Below are positions 10,158 through 19,174 of a DNA stretch of 64,000 bases, piece after piece. The position numbers and the translations under genes were made by a program. Numbering within the stretch: position 1 is the first letter of the stretch; every line of letters starts with the position of its first letter. The DNA is from an uncultured Mesonia sp. (GTDB lineage: Bacteria > Bacteroidota > Bacteroidia > Flavobacteriales > Flavobacteriaceae). The stretch spans positions 139,501-203,500 of the forward strand of contig CATQIB010000007.1 of assembly GCA_958296185.1 (NCBI GenBank), in the 5' to 3' direction. The notes under the pieces were generated by a model, which worked only from the letters and a program-made list of their open reading frames with translations, made no database searches and had not been told where the DNA came from.

Positions 10158-11269
10158 TACTGGGCTAACATATCTTTAATTCGTTGGCGGTAATGATCAT
10201 AGGTGAAATGGGCGGCCACTGCATGGCAGGCGCTCGCCTGAGCTTTGCGTTTATTGACATCGGCGGTTAAAGCTTGTTGTATTGCTTTCTGCAGACCAAG
10301 CCTATCTATACTTTCCATTTTATATCCGTTCTCCGGCTTGACGTATTGACCAATACAGGAAACATCGCTTACAATGGGGATGCAACCGTAATTCATAGCC
10401 TCGGCAATCACTTTAGGAAATCCTTCTGAATCACTGGGCAATAATAAAAAATGTGCTTTTTTATAACACTCAAATACAGCTTCGCGTTCTAAAAATCCGT
10501 GAAAACGAGCGGGTAGCTGCTGTGCTTGAGCTTGTTCTTCGTACTGCTCGCGCTTGGCTCCGTTTCCGATAAAATCGATTTGATCAACAGCACTGGCGGG
10601 CAAATCAGCAAAAGCATCCAAAATGCGTTGTACGCCTTTTTCATCTTCGAGCCGACCTACAAAACAAAATCTAAAAGGAGCCGCATAGTTTTTTTGAGCG
10701 ATTATGGCTGCCCCTTCTTCTCGTTCGGTTTGGGTCAAGCAAGGATTTTCAAACGTAAAACAATGCGCCGGCTGTTCTGGCCAAGCTCCGTTAATGGTTA
10801 CCAGTCGCTTTTGTTTTTTTAACCAATACCGCTGTAAGGCATAGCCCAGTGGTGGTTTATTTTGGTTCCAATTCCCCGCATATTTGAACCATACTTTTGG
10901 TGTTTTCAATCCGCTCAAATACGGAATCAGGTAGACCCCCATCCCCGTAGGCGCTCTAAATTGAATCGCATCCACCTCTCCTACTAAGTCGCGAACCGCG
11001 CGCAGGGTTTCGGGAATGCCTTTTAAAATCCCCAGTTTTTCGCTCCAGCTTTTTCCCCCTCTAGGGCTTAGCGGTAAAAAATGTATGTGTTCAGAACTAT
11101 AAGGGAGCGCGCTAGGCGGCGCTTCTTCAGTATGTAAGTATGCCAAATGATAAATCGCCTCAAAATCCTGAATCAAATGATTGATTTCGGTAACCGTAGG
11201 CCCCCAACCCACAATCTGCCCATTTGTAGCTTTATAATGTCTAGTATGAGAGATGATCGCTAGTTTCAT
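10154..11269 (-). CDS. Glycosyltransferase, GT4 type
   Basis: A 371-residue GT-B glycosyltransferase. The second domain begins around residue 195 with RFCFVGRLEDEKGVQRILDA and contains FIGNGAKREQYE and SDSEGFPKVIAEAMNYGCIP, the usual family-4 nucleotide-sugar site. The N-terminal acceptor domain has PYLSGLKTPKVWFKYAGNWN. It lies in the compact minus-strand polysaccharide operon and overlaps both neighbours by 4 bp. Sugar specificity is unknown. Confidence 0.88.
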   Translation of the reverse strand: MKLAIISHTRHYKATNGQIVGWGPTVTEINHLIQDFEAIYHLAYLHTEEAPPSALPYSSEHIHFLPLSPRGGKSWSEKLGILKGIPETLRAVRDLVGEVDAIQFRAPTGMGVYLIPYLSGLKTPKVWFKYAGNWNQNKPPLGYALQRYWLKKQKRLVTINGAWPEQPAHCFTFENPCLTQTEREEGAAIIAQKNYAAPFRFCFVGRLEDEKGVQRILDAFADLPASAVDQIDFIGNGAKREQYEEQAQAQQLPARFHGFLEREAVFECYKKAHFLLLPSDSEGFPKVIAEAMNYGCIPIVSDVSCIGQYVKPENGYKMESIDRLGLQKAIQQALTADVNKRKAQASACHAVAAHFTYDHYRQRIKDMLAQY

Positions 11270-12396
11270 GCTTCTAGTATTTTAAGGTACTGGGGAATGA
11301 TTTTAACCCAGCTAAAGTTTTGGGCCCAAGCTTGTGCACCGCGTGAAAAATGCGGATAAGCCGCCATAATTTTTTGTATTTGTTCAAACACCTGCTCCGG
11401 ATGCTGGGCATCTACCAATAAGCCAGATTGCCCATGCGCAATCGCATCTTCTATACCGCAACCTCGAGATCCAATACCGGGTAGCCCCAAAGCATTGGCT
11501 TCTAGAATAGCAATGCCAAACCCTTCTACAGGTCCGACGCCTGTGTTTTCACTCAGCATCATAAAAATATGCGCAGCCTGCAATTGTTTTATTTTTTCGG
11601 TTTCACTCACCCGTCCATGAAAATGCAAGCAATCGGCTACACCCAAATCCTCGCCCAAGGCTTGCAAGGCTTTTTGTTCGGTCGGTAGCCCCAGCATATG
11701 GTAACTTACTCCAGCAAAATGCTTTTTAAGTAAAGGCAAGGCGTTGATAATATTGTGTTGGCCTTTACGCTGGGTCAGATTGCCCACGGTAATCAGCCGC
11801 AAAGGCATATTCGGTGTTATTCTGTTGGCATTAGCCTTGAACTCAGGTAAAGCAAAACCATTAGGAATCACAAGTACTTTCTTCTCCCCAATTCCTTTTA
11901 CCAAACTTCGGGTATAATGCGATACGGCAATCCGTTCATCCAAGCCTTGGAGACTAAAACGGGTGAGCTGCCGCTGCCAAGCTCGGGGCAGTTGCAATTC
12001 GCTACCGTGTAATACGCCAATCTTTTTTCCTTTGAAATAAAAACCCAATCCCGCACCCAGCCAAAGCGAAAACTTCCCCGAAAGCAACAAAGCATCGGTA
12101 TGTTTTATGGCTTGCCTGGCTTGGCGTATACGATTCAGATAAGCCAAAGCCATCGGCTTTCGGCGTTTGATACGAATGATTTTAAAGTCCTGTGCTGCAT
12201 CAAACAAGCGCTCCTCCTCTCCCTCAGCCGAACGCTGATCGCTAATTACCACTACCTGCTTGCCTGCCGCCGCAAAAGACCGCGCCAAATGCCAGGCATG
12301 GTTGCCAATTCCGCCCGGTTGCGGAGGAAATTCAGAGGTCAATAGCAGTATACGCTTAATCGCTTGGGGCATTTCTATTTGGGTTTTAGCGTACAA
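11266..12396 (-). CDS. Glycosyltransferase, GT4 type
   Basis: A 376-residue GT-B enzyme. ILLLTSEFPPQPGGIGNHAW near the N-terminus is the classic glycine-rich first loop of GT4 enzymes; RLITVGNLTQRKGQHNIINA and VEGFGIAILEANALGLPGIG form the donor domain. The first eight residues fit poorly, and a start at the internal ATG at 12372 (MPQAIKRILLL) is equally likely. The gene is the first of a four-gene set cut off from the rest of the locus by repeats and an IS110 insertion at 12397-14550, so it may have acquired its own promoter or have lost one. Confidence 0.87.
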   Translation of the reverse strand: MYAKTQIEMPQAIKRILLLTSEFPPQPGGIGNHAWHLARSFAAAGKQVVVISDQRSAEGEEERLFDAAQDFKIIRIKRRKPMALAYLNRIRQARQAIKHTDALLLSGKFSLWLGAGLGFYFKGKKIGVLHGSELQLPRAWQRQLTRFSLQGLDERIAVSHYTRSLVKGIGEKKVLVIPNGFALPEFKANANRITPNMPLRLITVGNLTQRKGQHNIINALPLLKKHFAGVSYHMLGLPTEQKALQALGEDLGVADCLHFHGRVSETEKIKQLQAAHIFMMLSENTGVGPVEGFGIAILEANALGLPGIGSRGCGIEDAIAHGQSGLLVDAQHPEQVFEQIQKIMAAYPHFSRGAQAWAQNFSWVKIIPQYLKILEA

Positions 12397-12469
12397 AGCT
12401 ACGCCATTTCAAAAAAACACAAAACTTTTGAATCCCCTAGGCTTTTTCTTGATTTTTTAAATTTCCATC

Positions 12470-12738
12470 GAAATAGGATGAAACGGGGTTAAAAAGTATT
12501 TCTATTAATTCTTTTTAGTGAAATAACCACGCCTTGTCACACCCAGTGGGGGTTTTTGACGATAGGCAAAAACTCTTGTATCGAGGTAAAGTCGAAAAGT
12601 AGTGAATTCTTTTTCAGTTCCAATTCATTCACTTCTCGATACAACCCAGCAAGTCCAACTACGGCATTAAAAATGCCTGTTGGCTAGGCTGGCCCACTCG
12701 AAGTGACAGGGCGTTTAAAACCTACCTTGTCATGTCGA
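12470..12738. repeat. Repeat modules interrupted by IS110 copy 1 (left side)
   Basis: A B-type hairpin module (12535-12600), then a module with GGCATTAAAAATGCC and CACTCGAAGTGACAGGGCG, ending in CCTTGTCATGTCGA where the IS begins. The matching right half of the repeat, GAGTGCGATTTTATGG, resumes at 13971, so the IS split one repeat unit. Confidence 0.9.
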
Positions 12739-12741
12739 TTT

Positions 12742-13725
12742 CTATGACAAATCCAAGCTATTTTTATAATAAGTTTGATTTTTAATAAGAGCCAAAGCTA
12801 TGTGTAAAAGTTTATTTCTTACCGCATTTAAAACGCTCATTTTATTTTTACCTTCTTTCACTTTTTTATCGTAATACACCTTTAATTGATTTTGCATCCT
12901 GACTGCTCGCATGGCAGCCATTTGCAACACCCATTTAAGCTTCTTGTCTGCTATTTTAGAGACTCTGGGTTTTGTTTTTAAACTACTACCACTTTGTTGT
13001 TCAAAGGGTACTACACCAGCAAAACAAGCTAATTTTCTTGGATCTAAAAGTCGTTGAAAACCCTCTGTTTTTACTGCGATCATCCAAGCTGTAATATCTC
13101 CGATTCCAGGAACTGTCTTAATGCGCTTAACTTGTGTAGATAATTCTTTATCGGTTTTAATCTCTGCTCGTATTAAAGCTTCTAGTTCTTTTATAAACTT
13201 ATCCAATTGCTTGATAGCTCTTTCATTAATTGTAATGAGCCTTTTAGTTGTTTTATTAAAAGATACGTATTTAAGATCAGCTACTTGTTGCTTTAAAGTC
13301 TTACGCTGCTTAATTTTTGACCTCCGCTGACTCATTAAGATCTTTACTGTTTTAATGACTTCTCTGGCCGGTTTCCAGGGTTCGAAGTCTTGATGATTGC
13401 GCTCAATAAAAACAGCTATTCTTTTGGCATCTACTTTATCATTCTTGCCACGAACCAAACCAATACTTCTCTTGATATGCTTAGGATCTACAACATATAC
13501 CCTAAAGTCAAAGCCTTCTAAAACTTCATACAAGTTGTAATTATAGTAACCAGTATTCTCCATAGCTATATAGGCATTAGGGTCTATTTTCGCTAAGTTT
13601 TTTAGCAACTTTTGAATACTTTTTACCTTATTAGGTATTTTAAAATAGTTTAGATCCCCTTGATTTTGAACACAAAAATCTAATGTCTTTTTACTAATAT
13701 CAATACCAACATAAATACTTTTCAT
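12742..13725 (-). CDS. IS110-family DEDD transposase/recombinase
   Basis: A 327-residue protein, a normal length for the family. The N-terminal RuvC-like domain shows YVGIDISKKTLDFCV (first acidic residue), AYIAMENTGYYNYNL (glutamate) and RGKNDKVDAKRIAVFI (D..D-A pair). A coiled segment spans about 120-190. The C-terminal Transposase_20 domain has IKTVPGIGDITAWMIAV and LACFAGVVPFEQQSGSS, which contains the serine expected to attack DNA. Known IS110 recombinases use a bridge RNA from the element's non-coding end. Identical in protein sequence to the copy at 29129-30112. Confidence 0.95.
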   Translation of the reverse strand: MKSIYVGIDISKKTLDFCVQNQGDLNYFKIPNKVKSIQKLLKNLAKIDPNAYIAMENTGYYNYNLYEVLEGFDFRVYVVDPKHIKRSIGLVRGKNDKVDAKRIAVFIERNHQDFEPWKPAREVIKTVKILMSQRRSKIKQRKTLKQQVADLKYVSFNKTTKRLITINERAIKQLDKFIKELEALIRAEIKTDKELSTQVKRIKTVPGIGDITAWMIAVKTEGFQRLLDPRKLACFAGVVPFEQQSGSSLKTKPRVSKIADKKLKWVLQMAAMRAVRMQNQLKVYYDKKVKEGKNKMSVLNAVRNKLLHIALALIKNQTYYKNSLDLS

Positions 13726-13970
13726 AACTTTGTAATACTTTTATTGAAAAGAGGGATTTCATCAATAACTCAACTCCTTAATAATGGGCTTAAAATCCCG
13801 AATTTCTATTAGAGATTGTTGATGAAAGTCTGAACTTAAGTCTGAATCGACGTATGAATTTTTTAAATTCTGAGTCCGGATAGTGTACTTAAGTTCAGCT
13901 CTCTTTTTCTAATTAAACATCCATAAATTTAATTATTTATCTTTATATTTTCTCTTATGCAAGTCTAAAG
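13726..13970 (-). ncRNA. Predicted IS110 bridge RNA, copy 1
   Basis: Read on the minus strand, this end of the element gives two internal-loop hairpins in the IS621 order, target loop first. Target loop: stem CTGAACTTAAG (13830-13840) with CTTAAGTTCAG (13888-13898), inner hairpin GAATTT/AAATTC (13856-13870), guide strands TCGAC (13847-13851) and GAGT (13872-13875). These reproduce the insertion site GTCGA|GT. Donor loop: stem TTTCATCAA (13757-13765) with TTGATGAAA (13819-13827), guide strands TCCTT (13775-13779, complement of the element end AAGGA) and ATTTCTAT (13802-13809, the other end). Both loops use the same strand logic. Exact RNA ends are not known. Confidence 0.8.
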
Positions 13971-14545
13971 GAGTGCGATTTTATGGCGTGAGCCATAAAA
14001 ACGTGTATCGAGATACGGTCGAAAAGTAGCGAATACTTTTATAGTTTCCATTATTATTTACTGCTAATCGAAAACTAAAAGTATCCATTTCTTAATCCTC
14101 TACTTTTTTCCATCGCCGAAAAAAGTAGCAAAAAAGTCTAGGCTTACGAAACCAGCGCTAAATTGTATGTTTGTAAGCTAAATTTTAGGAACTCACCCGA
14201 TTTCCAATCGGTCTCAAACAGCCTAAAATTTTTAACGCTTACTGCACTGCCAATTTTACGCCCTATTTTCGATAGGCCAAGTTTAAATGATATTTCTAAT
14301 TTTTCATTTTAGGGAAATAACCTACCTTGTCATACCGAGTGGGAGTTTTTGACGATAGGCAAAAACTCTTGTATCGAGGTAAAGTCGCAAAGTAGCGAAT
14401 ACTTTTATAGTTTCAATTCACTCACTTCTCGATACAGCCCAGCAAGTCCAACTACGGCATAAATGCCTGTTGGCTAGGCTGGCCCACTCGAAGTGACACC
14501 GAAGTGTCGGGACTCCCATAAGGTCACACTAAGTGCGTAGCCGTA
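13971..14545. repeat. Repeat block right of IS110 copy 1
   Basis: It begins with the second half of the interrupted repeat (hairpin TTTTATGGC/GCCATAAAA, then TATCGAGATACGGTCG). Next come module A (14098-14280), a B-type hairpin module (14320-14400) and a module with ATGCCTGTTGGCTAGGC (14460-14500). It ends at the stop codon of the GT2 gene. No gene is seen. Confidence 0.88.
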
Positions 14546-14550
14546 TAAAA

Positions 14551-15882
14551 CTAATCGTCTAAATAAGCAATTCGGGCGCCTTGGCGGAGTTTTTTGCTGG
14601 ATAAATACCAGGAATAACCGACTTGCAGCATTACTAACGGAAAAAGCAGCACCGCAACTAGGGCGCCGACTACCAACATGGCTTTGTTCCGCTTAAAGCG
14701 ATAGGGCATCACCGAAGGGGGTATAGATTTTAACAACGTCCAACGCGCCGCGGCATCGCCATGGTATTTTCTAAAAAAGTACAATACACTGGGTACCGGG
14801 CGCGGTGCCAACCAGCTTTTAGGCCGAAACCCATCCCAACTGCCCATCTCCCGTAAACCGCCTGAACCTACTTTTAAGTGCAATCGCTTGGCATAGGGAT
14901 TCGATACGTTTAAAAAGCCTGCTAAATATACCCGCATCCCAAATTCACCATCGCCCATCCGCTGTTTTTCAAATTGCCGATCGAATAAACCAATTCGTGT
15001 AAATACTTCTTTTCGCAGCATAACGTTGCCGGTGTCTAACTGACTGGAAACCGAAAAATAGGCATAATGAGCCGGTACTTCGGCTCCTACTTGAGAAATG
15101 GATACTCCCGAAGATACCTCTGCTTGAAAATAATCTAAGGCTTTCATATGTTCGCTGATCCAATTTGAAGCTACCCTGCTGTCGTCATCATAGAGTAAAA
15201 TAAAAGAACCTCTTGCCCGTTTGATGGCCGTATTACGCGCCAACCAAAGCGCTTTTTCTTGTTGATGCAACACCTGTACATTCAGATCCCAGCCGAGGTA
15301 AAACTCCTCTTGAAAAGGAGTAGATTGGTCCACCACCAGTACTTCAAAGTGAGTATAACCCTGTTGCTCCAAATCCCGCAGCACCTCTTTTAAGTAGGAG
15401 TAGCGGTTTAAAGTAGGAATGATAATACTCACCAAGGGCTGTTGTTCTACCAAAGCCGATGCATAAGCAGCATAATCTTCATAAGTGATGCCTTGGTTGG
15501 ACTGCTGCCTACGCGAGGCTTTTCGGCCTTTTTGGTAGGCGGCGATTTCCTTAAAAGGATTCCGTAAACCCAATAAGCGGATCAGTAAGATATATGCCGA
15601 CCATATCGGATGAAAATATTTGTGTGCAAAACGGTATTCATCGGCTAGCGGCAAAGCTTCAAAATGCGTATAGGTGGGCGCATCGCCAATATAGCCGGCT
15701 TGAATGGCTTGCCAAGATAAATCATAGGCTTGGGCCGTGGTACTTTCGAAATTCGTATCGGCTTGCAGCTGCTGCTGCACTTTAGAAGGTAAGGCCTCAG
15801 CTTGAGGAAAAACAAAATCCCCTTGCTTTCGCTTTAACCGAAAATACTGAGTAGGTTGTAAATAATTTAGGAATTGAAACAT
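14551..15882 (-). CDS. Glycosyltransferase family 2 with N-terminal extension and C-terminal membrane segment
   Basis: A 443-residue protein. A GT2 (GT-A fold) domain starts near residue 148 with PLVSIIIPTLNRYSYLKEVL, followed by VLVVDQSTPF and LLYDDDSRVASNWI, where the DDD provides the metal-binding DxD. About 145 residues of unrecognised sequence precede it, and a hydrophobic helix (near 403-425) follows. The enzyme should act at the inner face of the membrane in surface-glycan synthesis. It abuts the next upstream gene, sharing one base. Confidence 0.86.
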   Translation of the reverse strand: MFQFLNYLQPTQYFRLKRKQGDFVFPQAEALPSKVQQQLQADTNFESTTAQAYDLSWQAIQAGYIGDAPTYTHFEALPLADEYRFAHKYFHPIWSAYILLIRLLGLRNPFKEIAAYQKGRKASRRQQSNQGITYEDYAAYASALVEQQPLVSIIIPTLNRYSYLKEVLRDLEQQGYTHFEVLVVDQSTPFQEEFYLGWDLNVQVLHQQEKALWLARNTAIKRARGSFILLYDDDSRVASNWISEHMKALDYFQAEVSSGVSISQVGAEVPAHYAYFSVSSQLDTGNVMLRKEVFTRIGLFDRQFEKQRMGDGEFGMRVYLAGFLNVSNPYAKRLHLKVGSGGLREMGSWDGFRPKSWLAPRPVPSVLYFFRKYHGDAAARWTLLKSIPPSVMPYRFKRNKAMLVVGALVAVLLFPLVMLQVGYSWYLSSKKLRQGARIAYLDD

Positions 15883-16940
15883 CAGAGCTTATGGTATTCT
15901 TGTTTAAAAAAGCCCCCCATTCGCAATTGGCTTTCCCAGAGTTGTCGGTTGCTTTTTTGCAAAGCTACAAATTCTTCGGGGCGCAAAGCTTGGTGGAAAG
16001 CGATTAATTTTTCGGCTAGCTGAGCACGCTCGGCATAATCTACCCAAACCAAATGCTTTTTCCAATCTATGCTATCGTTTAACGGTAAATATCCGTCGGT
16101 ATGCACATATAGCGGTATGCGCCCCATCATCAGGCATTCATAAAAACGTACCGAGAAATTACCTGCTCCTCTCACGCATAGCACATAGGCATTATCGCGC
16201 ATATTCCGGTAAAATGCTCGGGTGCTTTCCTCCTTTTCAGCAGCGGTTTTAGCGCCGGCGCGGTATTGTTCTCGTAATATAAAATCGCAGTTTACACCCG
16301 TATACTGCTGTAAAGCGCGCAATAATTGCGCCCGTAAATAGCTAGCCGAAAGCAGCGCTTGGGGCTCATCGGCTTTTAGTCCTAAACGACTTAGCGTATT
16401 GCGTAAGCCTATTTTTATAACTTCTTTACAGGCATTGCTTTGCGAAGAAATGGCTTGGCCGCAGAAACCTACTTGGGGCAATGCACTATAATCCAAATAG
16501 TCGGCTTGTTCCGAGCCGTAATCTTCTTTAAAACGATCGCTAATAAAGACAGGCATTCCCCGATGTCCTAGACGTTGTTGACTAGCATAACCGCTCATAC
16601 GAAACACTGTTAAATGCGGATACACCGGTACTTTTACCCCAAAATCGCCCTCATTCCAGCTCCAAACCGGCAGATTCAATTCTTGAGCGGCTTGCAGCAG
16701 TTTGAACGCTTGAGGCATGCAATGGTGTTTTTGGTAGTAATTCCAACTCATAGTTAAGATCACCAACTCCGCTTCCTCCATGGTTTTTACAAAAGTACAA
16801 TCTTTGGAGTGCAACTGGTATAAGGCCATACGCTGGGTATCGGTAAAGCCAGCGGCTTTGATGAATGCTTTTAACAGCGGAAACAGAGCTCCTCGCTGTT
16901 GCGGATCATAATGTTCTTGGGGATAGTATATACGCATCAT
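15882..16940 (-). CDS. Exostosin-family glycosyltransferase-like protein
   Basis: A 352-residue protein. The C-terminal half contains NAYVLCVRGAGNFSVRFYEC followed directly by LMMGRIPLYVHTD, closely matching the conserved exostosin (PF03016) block RG.gn.S.RfyEal..G.IPV. The N-terminal half has AELVILTMSWNYYQ and PVWSWNEGDFG. In bacteria such proteins occur in capsule and O-antigen loci and are presumed sugar transferases. The start overlaps the end of the upstream GT4 gene by 4 bp. Confidence 0.8.
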   Translation of the reverse strand: MMRIYYPQEHYDPQQRGALFPLLKAFIKAAGFTDTQRMALYQLHSKDCTFVKTMEEAELVILTMSWNYYQKHHCMPQAFKLLQAAQELNLPVWSWNEGDFGVKVPVYPHLTVFRMSGYASQQRLGHRGMPVFISDRFKEDYGSEQADYLDYSALPQVGFCGQAISSQSNACKEVIKIGLRNTLSRLGLKADEPQALLSASYLRAQLLRALQQYTGVNCDFILREQYRAGAKTAAEKEESTRAFYRNMRDNAYVLCVRGAGNFSVRFYECLMMGRIPLYVHTDGYLPLNDSIDWKKHLVWVDYAERAQLAEKLIAFHQALRPEEFVALQKSNRQLWESQLRMGGFFKQEYHKL

Positions 16941-18115
16941 AAAGCCTGGGTATAAAATTGATGAAATGCTTTCTGTTGCTGTTCCAAATTAAACTGGCTT
17001 TGCACCCGTTGTTGCGCCTGCTGCTGCACCTGCCGGCGTTGACTTTCGGGTAAAGCACAGACCTGCATGATTTGATTGGTCAGTTGTTCAGCATCTATTT
17101 CAGGGACTAACCAACCGCTATAATTATCTTGAATATTCTCTCTTATCCCACCCCGATTAAAGGCGACGCAAAGTTTCCCCATAGCCTGAGCTTCCAACAG
17201 TGCATTGCAAAAACCTTCGGTATAGCTGCTTTGTATATAAAGATGAGCTTTTTGCATACGAGCTAGGGTTTGGCCATGGCTCTGGGGGCCTAGCAAACTT
17301 ATAAAATCCTTTAACTGCTTTTCATAAATATGGTAAGCATAGCGTTCATTTTCTGCAGCTGTTCCTCCGCCTATTACTTTCCAATGAAAATTCAGTCCTT
17401 TTTGTTTCAATTGATACGCTGTCTCAATCAACACATCTAGACCTTTGATCCAATTGAGGCGAGCCACGCTCAGCAATTGAATTTTATCCTGCCTGTTACT
17501 AATCTTTACAGCTGCTAATTTATCAACATCTACTGCTGGGCTTATAATTTGATAAGGTAGGTTTTTAGACAGTCCTAAAGCATAAGCCTTTTGCAACAAA
17601 TCCTTAGAAATACTATGCAGTTTATCCACTTTTTTCCAGAGTAAATCATAGGCCTGCGGATGTTTAAGCGGGTATACCCCAATATCATAACCGCGCAAAC
17701 TCACGGCCATCTTGGCGCCAATGGCTTCGGCTACCAGTTCTCGGTCTAATGCCATACTGGCAAAACCAAAATGCAGCCAATCGGCTTGGCACTGCAATAA
17801 ACGCGCATTCAGGTAAATTTTTTCCAATATACGTTTGGCTGGGGTTTGCTGTTTACGTTCCAATTGCCAGTATCGATAAACCTTTGCCGCATGCGGCAAT
17901 AAACCCAACAGTACCCAAAACATTGCCGCAAGCTGTCGCAACATATTTCGGTAGCGTTTAGGATGTTTTATATGCTTGCATAAATCAAAAGTCCGCTGGC
18001 TAGGCCCCGTCACCAAAATCAGTTCGTGCCCTTGGGCTTGTAAGCCTTTTATTTTGGACCGAAAAAAAGTTTCGGAATACCCCGGAGGGGAAGATAAAAC
18101 TAAAACGATTTTCAT
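16937..18115 (-). CDS. Glycosyltransferase, GT4 type
   Basis: A 392-residue GT-B enzyme. It opens IVLVLSSPPGYSETFFRSKI, the phosphate-loop region of the family. The donor domain shows LLSVARLNWIKGLDVLIETA, WKVIGGGTAAENERYAYHIY and SYTEGFCNALLEAQAMGKLC with the E-x7-E motif. It overlaps both neighbours by 4 bp within the polysaccharide operon. Linkage and sugar are unknown. Confidence 0.88.
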   Translation of the reverse strand: MKIVLVLSSPPGYSETFFRSKIKGLQAQGHELILVTGPSQRTFDLCKHIKHPKRYRNMLRQLAAMFWVLLGLLPHAAKVYRYWQLERKQQTPAKRILEKIYLNARLLQCQADWLHFGFASMALDRELVAEAIGAKMAVSLRGYDIGVYPLKHPQAYDLLWKKVDKLHSISKDLLQKAYALGLSKNLPYQIISPAVDVDKLAAVKISNRQDKIQLLSVARLNWIKGLDVLIETAYQLKQKGLNFHWKVIGGGTAAENERYAYHIYEKQLKDFISLLGPQSHGQTLARMQKAHLYIQSSYTEGFCNALLEAQAMGKLCVAFNRGGIRENIQDNYSGWLVPEIDAEQLTNQIMQVCALPESQRRQVQQQAQQRVQSQFNLEQQQKAFHQFYTQAL

Positions 18116-19170
18116 GATGGTAGCATTTTTAGATACAATTGTTCATACGCATCGATTTCTTTATCTAAAGAAAAATGAGTCCTAGCGAGTTCTCTTGCCT
18201 CCATACTGGTTTCTTTATATTTCTTTTTGTCTGTATACAAACTCATCAAGTAATTGATAGCCGCATTTTTGTCATCGATTGGCAAACACCTTCCACCCAT
18301 TTGTTTATCAAAAATATACTGAGTACCACCACCCGAATCACTACATAATACAGGCAAACCACAAGCGAGGCCTTCCAAAACCGATACGGGCAAACCCTCT
18401 TTATAGGATGTTAAAGCCAAGACCCAGTGTTTATTTATAACTTCAGGTAATTTACTATGGTTAACAAAAGATTCAAAGTGAACCCGATTGATGAGCTGCA
18501 ACTCCTTTACTCTATTCTTTAATAATTTCAAATAAGTAGGTTCAGCTTTACCATATAAATAAAGTTCTATTTCTTTAGGTAGGTGATACAATATTTCAAT
18601 TAAAAATCTTTGATTTTTATTGGCATTGATATTCCCCACACAACAAAGGCTAAAATTGCTCGTTTTTTGTAGATCTTTTAAAGGGTTGAAGTGTTTTATA
18701 TCGACCCCATGCGGTATGAATTGGATTTTGAATTTCAAAAACCATCCAGAAAAAAATCGTTGCCGCATACTGGGGTTATCATAGGCTATCTTTTTAGCCA
18801 GAATACTTTTCAATAACCAACGCTTAGACCAAGATGCATTTTTTTTGGTATATACGTAAGGGACTCTAGCTAAACGACAACCCAGTGCTTCATAAAAATT
18901 GGATTTGTAATCCCAAGAATGGACTAAATGTATGTTATTCTTTTTCAGTAAATTTGAAAAATAACGGGCATCCTTTTTTACCGAGTTGGTGTGTTGCTGC
19001 TGTAGACGATGCGTAAGCGGAATATCCTCTGGAATCAACTCAGGATAACTTTCAACACTAACAAATGCTTCAAACTCTGAGGTATTTAAACCAGATGCAA
19101 TACTTTTCAAAACGTACTGACTCCCAGCAGTTTTAAAATTCGGCAAGGTAAAAAGGATTCTATACCGCAT
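18112..19170 (-). CDS. Glycosyltransferase, GT4 type
   Basis: A 352-residue GT-B enzyme. Landmarks are LFTLPNFKTAGSQYVLKSIA at the start (acceptor domain), IPHGVDIKHFNP, FSLCCVGNINANKNQRFLIE and SYKEGLPVSVLEGLACGLPV, then LCSDSGGGTQYI. Base composition is more AT-rich than in the genes downstream in the operon (7802-18115), suggesting that the upstream half of the locus, 18.1-27.8 kb, may include transferred genes. It ends in a 4-bp overlap with the next gene. Confidence 0.87.
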   Translation of the reverse strand: MRYRILFTLPNFKTAGSQYVLKSIASGLNTSEFEAFVSVESYPELIPEDIPLTHRLQQQHTNSVKKDARYFSNLLKKNNIHLVHSWDYKSNFYEALGCRLARVPYVYTKKNASWSKRWLLKSILAKKIAYDNPSMRQRFFSGWFLKFKIQFIPHGVDIKHFNPLKDLQKTSNFSLCCVGNINANKNQRFLIEILYHLPKEIELYLYGKAEPTYLKLLKNRVKELQLINRVHFESFVNHSKLPEVINKHWVLALTSYKEGLPVSVLEGLACGLPVLCSDSGGGTQYIFDKQMGGRCLPIDDKNAAINYLMSLYTDKKKYKETSMEARELARTHFSLDKEIDAYEQLYLKMLPS

Positions 19171-19174
19171 AAAA

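Larger units (their letters stand above)
12739..13970 (-). mobile_element. IS110-family insertion sequence, copy 1 (complete)
   Basis: A 1232-bp element. Its limits come from comparison with an identical copy at 29126-30357: the two agree from TTTCTATGACA to GTCTAAAG and differ outside. It carries one DEDD transposase gene and, upstream of that gene, 245 bp of non-coding DNA. A GA dinucleotide occurs at both junctions, consistent with recombination at a GA core or a 2-bp duplication. No terminal inverted repeats are visible, as is usual for this family. It is inserted in a dispersed genomic repeat between CATGTCGA and GAGTGCG. Confidence 0.93.
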
